Below, in pieces: positions 49,462 to 63,838 of a stretch of 64,000 nt of DNA. A program made the position numbers and the translations under genes. How positions within the stretch are numbered: position 1 is the stretch's first letter; each line of letters opens with the position of its first letter. Location of the stretch: positions 37,214,216 through 37,278,215 of the forward strand of contig NC_052507.1 in assembly GCF_014356525.2 (NCBI RefSeq), written 5' to 3'. Source of the DNA: Nilaparvata lugens. Lineage: Eukaryota > Arthropoda > Insecta > Hemiptera > Delphacidae. The notes beneath the pieces were generated by a model that did no database searches, was not told where the DNA came from, and saw only the letters and a list, made by a program, of their open reading frames with translations.

Positions 49462-49710
49462 AATATCACATTCCACTCACACATTGGAGTTGCATATGGC
49501 TTGTATATTAGTCGCTGTTGATTGAGACATTGGGAGAGGTCGAAGCCAGAAAGCGCGCTTGTTGTGTAACCTGCTCATCACAGATTTACGTCCGAAGCTC
49601 TCAGGCTGAGCGCTAAGGCAAGCACTGTTTGTTGTAAATGAAATCTTCGAATTTGTTTTTCTCCACGGGTAATAAAGCGAACACTGCGGGGCCACGTGCT
49701 TCACAATAAA
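49462..49710 (-). promoter_or_regulatory. FGFR: Candidate non-coding first exon / promoter region of FGFR
   Basis: A GC-richer patch whose minus-strand sequence ends in CCAATGT|GTGAGTGG, a strong splice donor (GT at 49478-49477). No long convincing frame spans it. A receptor 5' UTR exon must exist somewhere above 28731, and this is one of the better candidates, but an exon of another gene is equally possible. Confidence 0.22.
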
Positions 49711-51012
49711 TTTCCAAGTCCAACAACTGATTTTCTCGCCGACTTAACAATTCCAAAAGATTTATGTTCAAGTTTGGAAACTATAGAATGGAGGAAACTA
49801 TAGAAAGACCTTTACCACGTTACTACAGAGTAAAGAAAAATTGAAAATTCATACCAGATTTCAACGAAAGAATAAATTGAATTCCAGTTGTAGTTCTGAA
49901 TGGCAATCCCAAAATATTATCAATATTCATTCGCAATAAACCAATAGATTCACAAATAGTTCTCACTCTTGGGAAAACAAAATCTTGTATCTGGTATGGA
50001 ATAGGATAGAGAAAACTGATTCTGGAACTGTAATGTAAAATCATGGGAATCAAAATTATTGGAAATTTCATAGATATATTTCCTTGAATTGGGAGAAGCA
50101 GTTATTTAAAAAAAATTACATCACAAGGTAACTGTAATTAATTTCTATAGAATGAGGGAGCTGATAGAATGAGGTGTCAAAACAAGAATAAGCGAAAATT
50201 GAAGATGAATGAGTAGAAAATGAGAGGAATCATTTCAATGGAAAATATTGAAAAAGGTGGAATAATTGATTGGAGAAGCAAAACAAAGAAAACATATGAT
50301 GAATTTCATAAAAAAAAAACAGTGCAGTTTAATTATTTAGAAATTGAAAAGAAGCAATAGCTACTCAATCATTTCTATGAATTGTGTATTATCAATCAAT
50401 TTTTTGTAGGTGTGATTGTGCATAAATCAATAAATGAATGAATTGTAATATGGGGAATATTGAGAGGTTTGAATTGTAGTTTTTTGTGCCTCTCTTTCAG
50501 GATGTTGAACTGATCAAAATTGAAATAAATTTTTCCAATATGAACTCTAGTGAACTTGTTTTTGATTGTTAAAGAATTTATTCATGCACAAAGTAAGCAC
50601 CTAAATTTTGTGTTGCGATAAAAGATTTGCTAACTTGCTTCTTATCCATCCATATTATTGCAGTCTTCTAGCATTTCCAAAGTACTGGCTTGAATTTCGT
50701 AATGAAATTAATGCAAATGTATTTGAGCCGTGCGACCCCACGACGTTTTAACCTGGAATTAGGCCGGGCGCTTCACGTGTTTTCTTGCAAAACGGAAAAT
50801 TTGAGTAGAAGAGCGGCAGTTCTAATCGAGTCGTCACCGCGAGAAGATGTAGTCGCAGAACAAGTCTCGGTCTCTAATTTAGGCTTCAGCCTAATTAGAT
50901 GAAAAATCTCCTTGTTATTTTTATTCTGTATAAATTAAAAGCATGTAGTCTGAAAAATAGTACCGTAGTTGAAATGTAAGCGTGAGTGATTGTGAGAGCC
51001 GATTTATTTGTT

Positions 51013-51895
<883 letters not shown>

Positions 51896-51899
51896 CGAA

Positions 51900-54275
51900 T
51901 TTTCGATTCCATGGTTAGTGCCAAAATTATTTTATTAAGCTCAAATGATTGACCAGATAAATTGACCGAGGCCCTAAATTTATTGTAGAGTGAGTTAGCG
52001 AACTCTTGACTAAATATCAATTATGAATAATTGCTATAAAGTAGTAATTTGAGAAATATTATTTGAAATTAAATTTTTTTAATGCTGTAATATTGAAACA
52101 AGTAATTGAATAAACAACCGGATTGGTTACAGTGAAGATTATGATTGAATGTAACAGAATATTTCAAAGATGACCGATTATTTTATGTTTGAATACAACT
52201 AATAAATTAATGTCAGTAGCATTTCTACAAAATCTTTTCTTTTACGTTCCTGGCTCGTGATAAGTTACTTAGTTGCTAAAACAAGTGTTGTTAATAGTGA
52301 AGATCTTGGCATTTGCAAGAGCGAATCCATCCAAAGCTCCCAACCGTTGATTCAAATAATTTAAACAGGTTTATAGTTAAGAAGAGATTTTAAAAACAAT
52401 TATCATACATTATTACTCGTTACAAAGTGGGGTTCTATCATAAAGTCCCCTGGCCTCCAACCGTTACAAATGATGTAAGGCATGGGTGGGGTAATGTTAT
52501 AGATACCTCCTACCATTACTGAATGAAAGAAGTTGGAAATTTAATTCTTTTTGAAAATTAGATTGGGATTTGAAATCATGATTGGAAGAAATTCTATTAT
52601 TGAGACATAGAACATAACTAATTGAATTAGTGCATCACGCTATCCAGTCTGGATGAATTATTGGGTGAGTTCTTATCCTAGGACAAGAAGAAATCCTTGA
52701 AAAAAGTAAGATATATGTTCGTTGCTCTAGGTTCGTGTATCATGCGATTCTGGGATCTCAGATATTTATGAGACTGTGAGCATTTAGAAAGAGATATTAT
52801 GAGAATAGATAGAAAAATATAGAGATGATGAAGAACTATACTATTATTTTTCTAGTTTATGAGAGTATAGAATAGTGAACAAATGTAGTTCATTTTTGGA
52901 TCATTACGTATATATTTTAACTAACCGTACTATATGTGTTGAGTTTTGTTTGGGTCAAATAGTAAATTCTAATAGATAAATCATATTATTTTTGTCCTGC
53001 TTGGATAAATCCAAATGAATTTTCAATAATTCTGTCAATATTATTTTAAATAATCAACTTAATAAACTGATTATTGGCAAATCAGAAAAAAATGGTAATT
53101 CAGTCATAGTTATTCATAACCATATTCAATCATATAATTGTGATGATTACAGAATTGTATCGATTGTAAGATTATTGGTGAATACAAATTTGAAAAGGAC
53201 TTTTCAGATGTTTAAATTGTTTGTTTGATTTTCAATTATTCACAAGATATCGTCGTAACACGAAAAGTATCAAGTAGCTCATAGAAAATTGAAGCATTAA
53301 ACTGCCAGATCGTAGATGATATTAGAAAAAGAATTTTGCTGGAATTCAACATGGATTTATTAAATATAGTTTCTGAATTTAACACCATTGAAAATCTCCT
53401 TTGTTGTCTTACTGACATAAGCGACAAAGCTTCCTCTCATACTTGGAATATCTGCCTGAACTAGGTAGTGCATCAAAATTCAATGCATAACTGTCAGAAG
53501 GCATTATCATATTGTTTTGGAACAATGTCACCTTGTGCTGCCAATAGTTGCGTTGCTATTTTATGATGGTATGCGCATTTTCAAGTAGCAGGGTATATAT
53601 TTCAGTCGAAATAAGTATAGTTCACAAGCTATTGAATTATTTTCAGAGGCACGAGAGAATGAATATAGTACAGTGCAGTTAGATGCTAGAGTTGGATTTG
53701 AAGGAGTGGATGGAGTACGCGTTTCCACGTGCTAAGATGGGATTGCGTCCGATAAGCAAGCAAGCAAGTCTACTGGAGCGGTGAGCTCTTTGTTAGCATG
53801 TGCCAAAACATTTTTTGATGGTCTTTCATTTTATCCATTCTGTACTCATCTTCGTTGTCATGTATTGTCTTTGTTTCTTATCGAGCTATCGTTTCAGGTG
53901 GTAGGGCCTTTGCGACAAACGCTTTTTGCTAGAGCACCATCGTTGGTGATCATTTTAATCTGTAGAGATGTGAGACAATTGAGAGTATAAAAAATGGAAA
54001 TTTCAGTTGATATTTTTATAGTAACCACATGATGTTGCCTCACAAAACTCTGGTTTTTATTAATATCATCCCATTCCAGATTACTGATAGAAAGTAATCA
54101 TTCTGAAAAAGTGAGACATGCTATAATAAATGTATGCATCTCGCACATTATGTATAGAATAGAATCATAAGTTCTGTATGAATGACTTTCAGGTATGAAT
54201 AAATACATTTGAATGACTTTCTGCTCAATGGTATGTTCTCCAACCATTTCATTTTCCTCCTCTATTCCACTTCAG
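51900..54275. other. Region without a recognised gene
   Basis: AT-rich. A short GC-richer patch at 53690-53790 contains a donor-like GAGCG|GTGAGC on the plus strand and could be an untranslated exon. Nothing else supportable. Confidence 0.35.
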
Positions 54276-54391
54276 AATGACCAGACGCACTTTCTGGCAT
54301 TAGGAAAACGCATAACTCATTTCCCAGTTGGTACAACAACGTTCTGCGAGGAGTATGATGACATAAATGGCAACCATTATATCAGCGAAGG
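54276..54391 (+). CDS. Tentative exon of an unrecognised plus-strand gene (3)
   Basis: Strong pyrimidine tract and acceptor (CTCTATTCCACTTCAG), donor GAAG|GTGAAT, open for 38 codons with Phe-Cys-Glu-Glu-Tyr-Asp-Asp-Ile-Asn-Gly. No family recognised. The frame ends at a TGA (54414-54416) if not spliced. It does not follow directly in phase from the candidate at 40351-40533, so it may belong to a different transcript. Confidence 0.28.
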
Positions 54392-54419
54392 TGAATTTAT
54401 CTGTAAGATATGTTGATTT

Positions 54420-57400
54420 CCGAAGCAAACATGAGTCTGAGTACGGCACTGGGTAGGGTCAAGGTTCGTGACAGGATAACATGAGAATGTGCTGCTTGGA
54501 AAGTAAATTTGAAAAAAGAATGAGAAGAGGGGAGGTAAGAGGAGAGGTGAGACAGGGTTCAGTTAGTAAAGAACAATCTTGCACTTTGATCTGAATAATT
54601 GCGTGGGCTTAATCGGCTATTAAGAGTTGAGAGGAGCCAAATGTGATGGCATGTACATTGAACAAGTACTCAGTACAATATTTGCATTTTAAAGAGTTTG
54701 TTGCGCTCGTGGGATTAGCTTGATGAGGAAGAAGGAAATAAGTAGAATTGAAGCAAGTGGAAGAATAAGAAGAGGTGAAAATGAAAGAAGCTGGACTAAA
54801 CTGAATGTAAACAGAATTCATATTTAGGTTCATAGGGAATATCTTCAAGGTATTGCAATAAAAACTGAGTTAAGTTACGTAATTATTTATATACGTAATA
54901 TACCTTTTATTTATTCTTATTCAATGCATCTTATATCCGAAAAACAAAGAAAAGGTTTGCAATATAGCTCATGTTCTGGGTATCACTTCATAAAAGATGT
55001 ATAATGTATATTTTCCTCATTTAATTCTTGTAGCTACTACCTTCTACTCTCTACTTTGATTATTTCTCCATTTATTATTCTTGATACACACAAGAGAATC
55101 AAATTTTAGTAGTTTAATTTCCAGTTCTAGTCCTAAAAAATAACTTATTCCTTTCCGATTTGTTCGAAAAGTAAAATATACTTTTCTCTTGAGCACTCAA
55201 AATATATACCTTATTCTCTGATTAGGTGGATGTGATAAAGAAATTCTTGATTATAATATTAGTCAAAACCTGAACAAACTCATTTATTCATCTACTCAAA
55301 TGATTAGCTAACAAGCATTGGCTACTTAAAGTCTTTTAGACCAATATAAGTGCCCTCCATGGGGCTATTTCAAAAATGGAATCTTTTATAATTGGATGTT
55401 GTACTTCTTACTATCCTTAAATGATTGATTAAGTAGGTTTCTTAATCAGTTATTATGAGTTGAATCACTTTATTAACCTTGTGATGGATTCTAGTGATGA
55501 ATAGGCTATACCGGTCTTAAACTTCAATTTTTTTGAAGTCAATCCCAACACGAACACTCATCACATAATGGAAAGAAAGTCTCATCATCAATTTTATATT
55601 CAATGAACAACTTGATTGATTACGTAAATCATTATCTTAGAATTCCATAGGACTCTGTAGCTGGGATATTATCTAGACCACTTTCATTTTTCAAAAATAA
55701 CACGAGAAGAAGTAGATAATTTGTCCTGAGTGCTCATTACATCTTGTTCGCAGCCCAAACAGTCTAGCCTGAACGAACAAAAGCTGAAAATTGTTATTCT
55801 GTTTGTAAACCGAATGTTACGCATTAGGAGCTACAATGATAAAGAGAGCAGGAAAAGGAGATGAAGGAGTCAGAGTAGAGACAAAGAAGATCACTCCTTA
55901 ATTAACACCAAGCTCATTAGAGTTTGCTGCAGAACGAAACGCATAAGCAGCAAGTCACGAAGGACTTCTTGTAGTAGAAGCTGTTCTTCCGTTCGAGGTA
56001 TCGGTCCCATTCATAAAAGACATCTGATAGCCATGAATGGAGAGCTGTCTGGAACTCCTTCCACTAAAACAGTGTATGTAGTAGCCAACCGGTTGCTCAG
56101 CTTCTAACTCACTATCCGTTCAAAATCAGTCTTTCAAGATCTTTCAAGTCAAACGAATGAATAGATTTGGAGAAAGTAGACAGTGTTCTGAAATTTTTAT
56201 TCACACAATATCCTCTTCAATTTTGGTAGTTTGTATATATGCATAGATGTATTGGATGCATGAATGCATGGGATGTGCTGGAATGGGAATAATGTTTCAA
56301 TTGGATATACTGAATTGAATTGATTAGTTTTGTACGTAGTCAAGGGGTGCCAGGAAAACAAATGTTAGAGTTTAGCTCGCTCGCGTATTGAAAATTATTT
56401 TTGAGAGAAACTCAAATCAACTAAATTAAGGATACTTGAATGCAATGAGTGATACAAACTACAGAGTTATAATACCTTATTTCTGATATCAATATTAATT
56501 ACGCATATGAGCCAGTATATATTATTTCACACACTTTTTAACTGTTGAGAATTAAATAATAATGTCGAATGATATTGAAAGATGAGTTATTAAAAAGGGA
56601 ATTTTTAAACTCAAAACAGATAAAGGTATCTGTTTGGATACAGAATGTATCTGAAAGGAATGCATTAACATATCGAATGTTCGCAACTTTATCTGATAAT
56701 TATTCTAAAACGAATGTAATCAAAAACATCAGATTCTAAACTTTCCAGTTATATCTTTACAATAATTGACTGGTAGGAGGAGATAGCCCAATCGTGAAAC
56801 ACTGGACCTTATTCATTTTTTAATTTTTTTAATAATGCTTCTCATTGATGCATCCCCCTTCCATTGTAATACTTATTACGCCAACGTTAGCAAACTCATG
56901 GCTGTTTTTTTTTTAGATTCATTAAAGGTCGTGAGAAACCAGAAACCATGTACGAGAAAGCGGCTTACAAGCGTTTTTCAAGCACAGCATAAAGAAGGGA
57001 TTGTCCATGTCAATTCATTGTCATTCTGTACAAGGGATGCTCTCAATTGCCCGATTGAATGAGAGGGATGATTGTAGCCTACTTACAAAAGACTGTCTTT
57101 CCACAATAGATGTGGGCGAGCAGACGAAACGCAGTCAATGTGGTCTATTGGCCACAAACGTGGAATTAACTGTCCAAATGTGTCGCTCACAATGCTGGAA
57201 ATAAAAATGTCTTCTATTCGTAGTTCGTGCACAGATGTTTTAATCATTTAGTAAGTGGATGGTGGTGTGGACTGGGGAGTGTTCTTTATGAGGCTTTCAA
57301 CTTACTTCCAGTGTCATTAGAATCAAATGAGAAAAGTAGTTAGATAAGTCCTCAAATGACAAATCCTTGAATAAGTGTCATGAGTCAGATTTGGTCGGTG

Positions 57401-57640
57401 CAGTAATAGTAGTCAAAATAAGGCAAGAATAAACTTCTCAACTGAATCAAATGTTTGGAAGTTTTTTTATCAATCAAAAATGGAAAAAATGATGTCATAT
57501 TGTACAGTGTGAATGATGTGACAGTGATAGTAAAGCTACAAAACGTGAATCAGTACTCGATAAGAGTTTTCACTCGTATAGGCCTAGGCAATATTCAACA
57601 ATGGTTCCATCCATTAAGGGGTTCCACAATATCAACAGAG
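54420..57640. other. Region without a recognised gene
   Basis: AT-rich sequence. The open frames at 56835-57204 and 57455-57682 lack convincing splice sites or motifs. No repeat was identified. Confidence 0.35.
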
Positions 57641-57642
57641 AT

Positions 57643-57875
57643 TTATTCTACAAATAAATTCAAATTTGATTTCTCTATTTGATAAAATAAGATTTTTCGA
57701 TCAATAATTAAATAATCAAAAGGGCACTTTTCATAAACTTTCCGAAGGTAATAAGAAGCTTTGTGATCTGAGCGAATCCGTTTGCCAGTAATGGAATTGT
57801 CTGGAGTTGTATAGTGTTTTATTGTAAAAATTATGGATGTAAAAAGTATGGAAATCAATGATATAACTAAACACA
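57643..57875 (-). CDS. Tentative last exon: membrane segment and tail, DEG/ENaC-like
   Basis: Possible acceptor ATTCTTAG; phase 1 entry fits the exon at 58221-58364. It encodes a hydrophobic segment of about 18 residues with Ile-Ser-Leu-Ile-Ser, then a basic tail ending in a stop. In pickpocket (DEG/ENaC) channels the second membrane helix carries a Gly-x-Ser filter and Leu-Leu-Ser; here the Gly is absent. The channel identity is a guess. Confidence 0.25.
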
Positions 57876-58220
57876 CTAAGAATATTATTCATTATTCATT
57901 CAGCCATTCTACACAACGTTCCACAAATACAAACATTTCAGTGAGTGCCCACTAAAAGTGCGTGCTTCAATGGCTCAATGCAATTGAGCCATAAATCATT
58001 TTTATTGAGGAATCGTAATTAATTTTTGAGTGATGATTTATGACAGAGAAATATTTGTCCGCGTCGTTTGGATTTATTGCATTGTCGGAATAATTTGATT
58101 TATCTAGCTAGGCGATAAAAATAAATCGAAATCCAGAGCCTGAAAGTAATGTGGAAGATTCAATGGTCTCAGTTTTAGAAGTTATTGAACTGAGAATAAC
58201 CACTGTGATTAAATTAGTAC

Positions 58221-58364
58221 CATCCGTATCACTCAGTCCAGACCAAAATTGAACTTGATAATAAATTACCATGTTTTGAATTGGATTATTTCCCAAGAGG
58301 TACGGTATATAGAGTTTCATATCAACATTGCTGATTGTCAATGTTACTACAGACTCAGAAGCAG
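58221..58364 (-). CDS. Tentative exon of a minus-strand gene, possibly DEG/ENaC-like
   Basis: Acceptor TTGATTTTGTCAG, phase 1 in. The proposed donor GATG|GTACTA gives phase 1 out; the frame otherwise runs to a stop at 58108. It encodes about 48 residues including Met-Val-Ile-Tyr-Tyr-Gln-Val-Gln-Phe. The position and style are compatible with the extracellular strand before the second membrane helix of a pickpocket channel, but the similarity is weak. Confidence 0.27.
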
Positions 58365-58649
58365 CTGACAAAATCAAGATTTCCTTAAAAACATCTTATC
58401 ATATGGTTTGCTTAACCAGCTAGTAATGAAAATATGCAGGACCATCAGATACAAAATTCAATCTTGTCATTCATAATAATGCGCAGTCTTAATTGATTTG
58501 GAAGTTGAGACCAATAACCTTTAGATTAATCCCAATCAAAATCAAGGATATTTATGCACAATTGATGGGTCATACAATAATTATTGTTCAGTTCATAATT
58601 CTTTTTCCACTGTTTCTTTTACTCTGTATGTTCTAACATCATCTACTCT

Positions 58650-58890
58650 ATCTTGTTTTTATTGCTAGCTCTCTCTCCTCTTTCTTCGCTCTATTTTCCT
58701 TTCATTTCTTCTAAATAATTTTTCTATTCATCTTGCAGTTTTTTCCACTATCTCAGCCTCTTTCTAAGTTTTCTTTTTCATATTTCAATATTTTCTCATA
58801 TTATACTATTTTCTGTCATCTTTCTCATCTTATCCTTCTCTTCCTTCCCTTCACGTTTCCTCATTTTGTTTTCCCCTTTCATCTTCTTCT
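58650..58890. repeat. Pyrimidine-rich low-complexity tract
   Basis: Long run of CT- and TTC-rich sequence on the plus strand. The Lys/Glu-rich frame on the opposite strand is a translation of this tract, not a gene. It lies in the presumed intron between the exons at 58221-58364 and 59167-59356. Confidence 0.7.
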
Positions 58891-59166
58891 TATTATCAAA
58901 TATGAAATATGAATCTCTTTTACTCTCATTGCTCATCTGTTCATTGCTCTCCACCAATTCTTCTTGTCCCATACATAGTCTTCTTAAATAGAAGTCACAA
59001 TACCATACCACTATACTCCATACTACTACTTCTTGAAAATGTATGCAGACCACTCAGAGGTAAAACCTCGTTTAGCCTCAACTTGAAGCTAAGAGGCCCT
59101 CAAGTATTATTGTAAAGTCAGACCCAACATCCAACACCAGTTCAAAACATCTTCAGCTTTTTTTAC

Positions 59167-59356
59167 CTGGTTGACTATGACAATCAATTTGGAAGCAAGA
59201 ACAATTTGTTCTGTCTTCGTTGATATTTTCACCCTGAATAATTAAAGAACAGCAAGTGAAAGATGAATTGTGATAAACGGTGTAACATTTATAATGCTTA
59301 ATGCCTCTCCGCATCATAAGTCTACTTTCGTGTACAAAATCAATCACAGATTGTTG
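59167..59356 (-). CDS. Tentative cysteine-rich exon, possibly DEG/ENaC-like
   Basis: Acceptor GATATCTCAG, donor CCAG|GTAAAA; phase 0 in, phase 1 out, matching the next candidate exon. It encodes about 63 residues with Cys-Tyr-Thr-Val-Tyr, a Cys-Cys pair and Cys-Ser-Cys-Phe-Gln-Ile-Asp-Cys. Pickpocket channels have a similar Cys-x-Cys-x3-Cys element in the extracellular domain, here with one extra residue. Evidence is suggestive only. No upstream exon could be identified. Confidence 0.3.
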
Positions 59357-59359
59357 CTG

Positions 59360-62300
59360 AGATATCCAAGTTATTTATGTCACGAAGCCGAGAAGTCCCT
59401 GATCGCCCCCTTCTGGATTCGCACCTGCTTCAAATATTGTATTATATTACACAGGCAATTATAGGATAATATTTTTGATTTTTTTTCTACTCTTCTTCAC
59501 TTGTATAATGTTGAAATATGGGTAACATAAATTATTGTCTCACCAATTTTTTAGTAATCATTTAATCACGATCGAAAAGATTATTCTAAATTTATATAAA
59601 CTACAAATAGTATTATATAGTAGGTCTAAAATAGCTGAAGTACAATACCTCATGAGTGGAATACGATTATAAAAATAAATCAACAGTTAATGTCTAAGTG
59701 GAGATAGAATGGTTTCTCGTATCATATCACCTATATTGGAAGCGTTCAAGATTGTTGGAGATTTCTTGAACTGTGAATGATAAAACCTTGAAATTATAAC
59801 TAAAAATATAACATAGTAGTTTGAACTTCTAAAAACAAATCATGTATATTGGTTATCATAAAATGTGCAATAAAGCTGACTTTTGACTAGATTCTGCTTT
59901 GTCGGTTAGTGGCAGTTGAATATCAGACTTTTATTGCGTTGAGTCGATCTTTGGATTATGCGTGAACAAGTGGATAATCGACTCTCTCTTCTTGAACAAA
60001 GACAGAAGAGTGTGGAGATGGATTAAGGGGAAGCGAATGAATTTCTAAACACAATAGGGTCCTTCAAATTTCCTTTTGCATTTGCCGCTCATTGGTTCTT
60101 CAGACTTCTTGTCGAAATAGGTTTGCCTATATGAAAGTAAACCCATTCCAAAGTGTTAGGTCTGTACCATATAACTAAATGAACGTGTAGGCCTAAAAGT
60201 AGTGTTGCCCGATTCTCTAACTATAACTTAAGAACATCGGGTAACATTTTCTATTGTAAATGCTATTGAAGAAATGCCGCTGGCATTGCGTGTTAATTTC
60301 AGGCTCTCGTAATAATTTAGACGCATCGACGAAAGTTCTTATGAAGTTATTCCTGGTAGCGTCACTTTTAATTTCCAGGGCTCGTTTAGTGTAAATCGTT
60401 TTGTATTTAATACATATAATTGTGTATTTGTAAATTTATATTCAGTATTTAATAAAGACCTAATATTCAAAACTGAATTTAACATCTTTCCGCTATAACA
60501 ATGTGGGAATGGTAGAGTAATGACAACACTCAATAAAAGCAGAATGATGTTAGAAACTTGATTACATAGAACTCATTTATGAACTCGTAGATTCAATTAA
60601 AAAACATTGTCAATTTCTAGAAATTTGATTAAATGAAACACTATTTAGAACTCATTACTTGAGTTTTGTCAACTGCAAGGATTATTCAGATAGAGTTGGA
60701 GCACCTCAGAAATGGAGTTGGTGTATATTCTAGCACCAGTCAATATTTTCTAATGTGGATATGTATTGATGTGAAGTAATGCCCGATTACACATGGCCTG
60801 CACCTAGGTTCCGATTACGCATAAATAATAGAGATGCACGATAGCCCTAACGGCTGTATGTTAGGGGTTAGGTCACTAGTCAGGTCGTCAGGTAGGGGTT
60901 AGGTCGATTATTCAGAATTCAATGTTATTTCAAATGAGCAGGCCTCGTTAGAGTTGAATTTGCTCATCCCCAAATAAATCATATTTCTCATTTCAGTTTT
61001 GATACCGAGGCCAAAAACTGTCGGGCATGATTTATTCTGAAAAATATAGAAAGAAATAAACATCACAAATATCCTCACTGTTTCAACGAAAATATTGTTA
61101 TTTATATAATGCTTTTAAGTTTAGGTTCAAGGAACTCTTTTAACTGTCATCCCCTCACTCTCATCCCTTCCCCACCAGCAGCCATTTTAATCGTCATTCG
61201 GTTTCCTGCCGTTCTATTCTCATTCGTTTCCTCTTTCTTTCTATCTCTCTTTTACCTACTTCATCCGTATTTCTCTGTTTCTCCTATGCGTCTTTACTTT
61301 GCGTTCAAAACTATTATAAACCCTCTCGCTTCTTTCTAGTACACCTTCTTTGCTCCCCATTTCTAAAAATAAGGCGCCCATCTTTCTCCCTGTTCTCAAT
61401 GTGGAATAGCTGATTGGACGAAAGGTGTGTGTATGTGTGAAATGTAATGCACTCTGATTAAAAATTACTTTTATTGAAACCCTTAATTTATTCTAATATA
61501 ATATGAATTACGGCATATCGATTATCGATTACAGCATATGCTGGAAATATTCTATTATGATGCGGTTATGTGAATATGCTATTACAGTATATAATATTGA
61601 ATATGAGGGTAACCTATGTAAACGTTGATAAATACATACAAAAATCACAAAACCAGGTAATTTTGGTACGCCTTGTACCAAAAGTTTCATTTTCAAAGTT
61701 TCAAAGTTTCATTTTGGTGATTTGAAACCCATATTAATCAGAACCATCTTTTCTATTATTCTCGCACAGGTTTCTTGTGACTCATGGCCCCTGATTTGAC
61801 ACTATTCAGAAAAAAAGCAATCAAGATAACTCTACTAAATTTATCATTCACTTCCTCAACTCAACTTATTGGTATCAGTAAAAAAACTACAATATTAGAT
61901 GCAGCAAACAGGTACTAAGAACACTCTTCAACAATTTTGTATGGCTCAAACTAAATAGTGTTCTGAGTAGGGAGTTTTTTTTTCAATTGGGGAGTAGCAA
62001 GATGACATTCTTAAAGCTGGAATAATGTTTGTATTTATTTTGATTTAGGTAGAAATGTAACAATATTGTGCTGAAAATGAGTTCCTGATGAATTCATTTC
62101 TTACCCAGATAATTCCTACGTAATTGTTGTTGTTTGATTGGAGTGATTTCTTAATCCACTTCCCACATCATCAAGAGAAGATTGATGTAACAACAAAAAT
62201 GACAATCCATTTTTTAGAAGTCGGTTAGGTGGATGAATAAAATATCTAATCTGCAGCTCGATTGAAAACCATTAGAACGTATTTTTTATTACAATACTCC

Positions 62301-63690
62301 TGGATTTTCCTCTTTTGAAAAAAAAACAATTTAATAAGTCAAGTTAGTTTCCATTTGTTATTCTGTTGAGATTGAATAAATGCAGTTTCGCTTAACTTCC
62401 AACAATAGTCTCTGGCAGTGATGGAATTTTCCTCTCAGATTCATCTAATAATGATGAGAATCTTATTCCGCTTCTTCCTCCTTCCTTGAGACAAGATAAT
62501 ACACAAGAAACAATTGTCACAAATCGTAAAACTGAACGTTTTAATCATGATTCTATTCTTTTCTGATTATTTCTATCAGTCTGAACTGTGATGGAATTGA
62601 TTGCATTGATGATATGTTAGTCGAACCCTGAAATTCAAGCAGAATTACTTATCTATGTTTATTATATTAACGTTTGAAACTTATTTTTTATTTTCAAGGT
62701 ATCATGAATCGCAGATTGTTTTTACATAGAATATTATCATATTTATTAATATTACTCCATAAGTCATCGATTATTCTGTGAAATATGAAAATTCTAAATT
62801 ATATTGCGGATTTCTGACGTTGAAGAATGAATCATTGCAATGTTAACTAAATTGCGACCACGAAACTTCATTTTTATTAAATAAAAATGTCCTGTATTCT
62901 AGAATAGCATACTACACATTATATCATTACATTCCAACACTTACAATAGTTCGATTCTCTTTTAATTCATTTTCTATCATCCTCAACTGGTAGAAATACT
63001 GAAGCTCATTTGATGAACTGTCAAGATTCCTTATGTCAATCTGACGACTATGGTGATGAAATATAATAGAATAATAAGGAGGGAGACAAGACTAACCTTT
63101 AAGTAAGGAGGTGGACAAGACTAAATAATAAACTATGTGTGTGGATGAGAAAAGATAGAAAAACTGAAGCAAAAAAGGGTCTAGTGTTTTGATGTAGAAC
63201 ACTGAGGGCAGAGAACAGTTGAGAAGGTTGAAGAACCTGGGAGAAGCCATATGGCACAACAGGGACTTGCACTATATTGTCACGAGTAGCAGAGCTAACA
63301 TTTCGTGGAAATATTTCATTCATAGTGTATGACGTTGTATTGCTTCTGAGAAATTAATCTATTTTTCGTTTCTTTATGATCAACAGCTCAGCTCATTTTT
63401 AAACTAGGTTGCGAATAAACTATGAAAGAGTACTTAGTTGAGACATGTGAGCATATCGTGTTTGTGATAAAAGGTGAATACGTCCTGTGTAGAGAAGTAT
63501 TGAAAACAGCGATCTGGCTTCCAGCAAAATCTCATAAGCCTTGACCGTTTCCCAAACAAAGAGATTAGCAATAATAATACATTCATATTACACTTTCTCA
63601 AATCCTGAGCAATTATTAGATGAGAAATTATGGTACAAAATATGTTAAACATGAGAAGATTCTATAAAATCACTTCACTTATGGCCTACT
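59360..63690. other. Region without a recognised gene
   Basis: AT-rich. TAGGGGTTAGGTC occurs twice at 60860-60910, and a small AAAGTTTCATTTTC tandem lies near 61680-61715. A minus-strand frame at 60339-60533 follows a possible TTGTTATAG acceptor but has no motif. CT-rich frames near 61109 are low complexity. Confidence 0.35.
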
Positions 63691-63698
63691 TCATTCAA

Positions 63699-63838
63699 AT
63701 TAATAAAAACAATATAACAACTTGTAACTTGTAGCAATATTTTAACTTGAAAATGACTCATGGTCGAAACAAGTCGTTAAAATATTTTAAAGTTTGTAAT
63801 AAAGGGTACTACAAGTTGTTATATAGTTTTTATTAATG
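63699..63838. mobile_element. Foldback element with shared central hairpin motif
   Basis: The outer arms ATTAATAAAAACAATATAAC and the inverted copy of ATTAATAAAAACTATATAAC extend to AACTTGTA. The inner arms AATATTTTAAC surround CTTGAAAATGAC, TCATG, GTCGAAACAAGT. The element is compact and non-coding, with the same central motif as the elements at 21580 and 22892. Confidence 0.75.

Noticed and set aside
50690..50902. 70-codon plus-strand frame in a GC-richer patch
   Set aside because: No domain, no splice support. It could be regulatory DNA, but nothing specific can be shown.
58796..59053. Lys/Glu-rich minus-strand frame
   Set aside because: It is the reverse of a pyrimidine-rich low-complexity tract and shows no conserved motif.
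63099..63323. 74-codon minus-strand frame
   Set aside because: No recognisable domain, and its second half looks like random hydrophobic sequence; no splice signals tie it to the neighbouring candidate exons.
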